From: JBKPNX01 sp046732855
Lineage (GTDB): Bacteria > Pseudomonadota > Alphaproteobacteria > Geminicoccales > Geminicoccaceae
Assembly: GCA_046732855.1 (NCBI GenBank)
Contig: JBKPNX010000001.1
Location: forward strand, 1 to 6,990
DNA: 6,990 bases
Direction: 5' to 3'
Shown here: in pieces, positions 6,907 through 6,990 of the stretch
How the letters are laid out: each line of letters starts with the position of its first letter
Numbering within the stretch: the stretch's first letter is position 1
Position numbers and translations under genes: made by a program
The notes under the pieces: generated by a model
What the model was told of the DNA's origin: nothing
Database searches by the model: none
Seen by the model: only the letters and a program-made list of their open reading frames with translations

Positions 6907-6990
6907 GTGATGCTCTTCAGAGCTGGTCCAGCATCGACTGGCCGGCGGTCGAGCGCAGCGTACGCAGGCTGCAGGAGCGGATCTTTCGGG
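6879..6990 (+). CDS. ltrA: Group II intron reverse transcriptase/maturase, N-terminus, 3' partial
   Basis: This frame is too short in the window to stand out as an ORF, but its residues are telling: SWSSIDWPAVERSVRRLQ, then ERIFR. The pattern W-x-x-I-D/N-W-x-x-V-x-x-x-V-R-x-L-Q-x-R-I is the hallmark of the N-terminal domain of group II intron-encoded reverse transcriptases. In-frame TAG at 6873-6875 bounds the frame upstream. GTG 6879 is the only sensible start before the conserved motif, giving a leader of about 13 residues (MISTEPTAGRDAL). No strong ribosome site is visible, in keeping with the start codon lying inside a folded stem. The full protein (normally about 400-600 residues with RT, maturase X and often an endonuclease domain) would splice and mobilise the host intron. 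Only 37 codons are seen, so intactness cannot be judged. Confidence 0.85.
   Translation, partial: MISTEPTAGRDALQSWSSIDWPAVERSVRRLQERIFR

Larger units (their letters stand above)
6268..6990 (+). mobile_element. Group II intron, 5' part (RNA domains I to IV start; continues past the window)
   Basis: The retroelement is identified by three signs that agree. First, similarity between the two flanking repeats ends exactly at 6267/6268. Second, the sequence then reads GCGCGACCAGA, close to the usual GTGCG-N-CCAGA start of bacterial group II introns, followed by a 10-pair stem (6279-6288 with 6309-6318, one G-T pair). Third, 611 bases later begins a reverse transcriptase of the intron-encoded type, at the usual distance for an ORF in domain IV. 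Other clear stems are CCGCCC/GGGCGG (6688-6693 with 6699-6704), CCCGG/CCGGG near 6607-6622, GGGCT/AGCCC near 6621-6634 and a 10-pair stem 6849-6858 with 6897-6906. Domains V and VI and the 3' splice site are outside the window. The second base of the intron is C instead of the usual T. Confidence 0.85.

Noticed and set aside
6092..6910. 272-residue open frame on the plus strand across repeat copy B and the intron
   Set aside because: It crosses the repeat/intron junction, runs through structured intron RNA, overlaps the real RT start in another frame, and has a low-complexity Arg/Gly/Pro composition with no domain. In copy A the equivalent frame is frameshifted and stopped.
1..6990. CRISPR array or other defence system
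   Set aside because: No short regularly spaced direct repeats and no defence-type genes. The STAND ATPases here belong to cyclase-linked signalling proteins rather than to a recognised antiphage arrangement.

Overview
The window is GC-rich and compactly coded. It looks like the chromosome, or an accessory region, of a proteobacterium. The genes resemble the large cyclase/ATPase/TPR families common in soil alphaproteobacteria such as Bradyrhizobium relatives. That assignment is inferred from gene type and base composition only.

Layout: (1) Bases 2-1852 (+) hold the C-terminal part of a large signalling protein whose N-terminus lies before the window. (2) Bases 1853-2537 are non-coding. They carry repeat copy A (about 1880-2188), a degenerate tRNA-Pro-like 3' half on the minus strand (2174-2218) and two related palindromes upstream of the next gene. 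(3) Bases 2538-5906 (+) encode a complete 1122-residue paralogue of the first gene: SAM domain, class III nucleotide cyclase domain, STAND-type ATPase and TPR-like C-terminal region. (4) Bases 5907-6267 hold a small hairpin and repeat copy B (about 5958-6267). (5) From 6268 to the window end is the 5' part of a group II intron: its structured RNA, then the first 37 codons of its reverse transcriptase/maturase, starting at GTG 6879 and running off the edge.

The two cyclase-type genes, each followed by the same repeat, form a tandem arrangement with a period of about 4.05-4.08 kb. Their ATPase/helical region and last 30 residues are closely related. The middle of the TPR-like sensor region is strongly diverged, as expected of duplicated signalling proteins that keep the output machinery and change the input.

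The most notable point is that the two repeat copies align without gaps up to 2188 in copy A and 6267 in copy B. At that exact point copy B turns into a group II intron 5' end. Copy A therefore looks like the empty site and copy B the occupied site. The junction falls inside the T-loop of the antisense tRNA-like sequence in copy A. No CRISPR array, rRNA or intact tRNA was seen.
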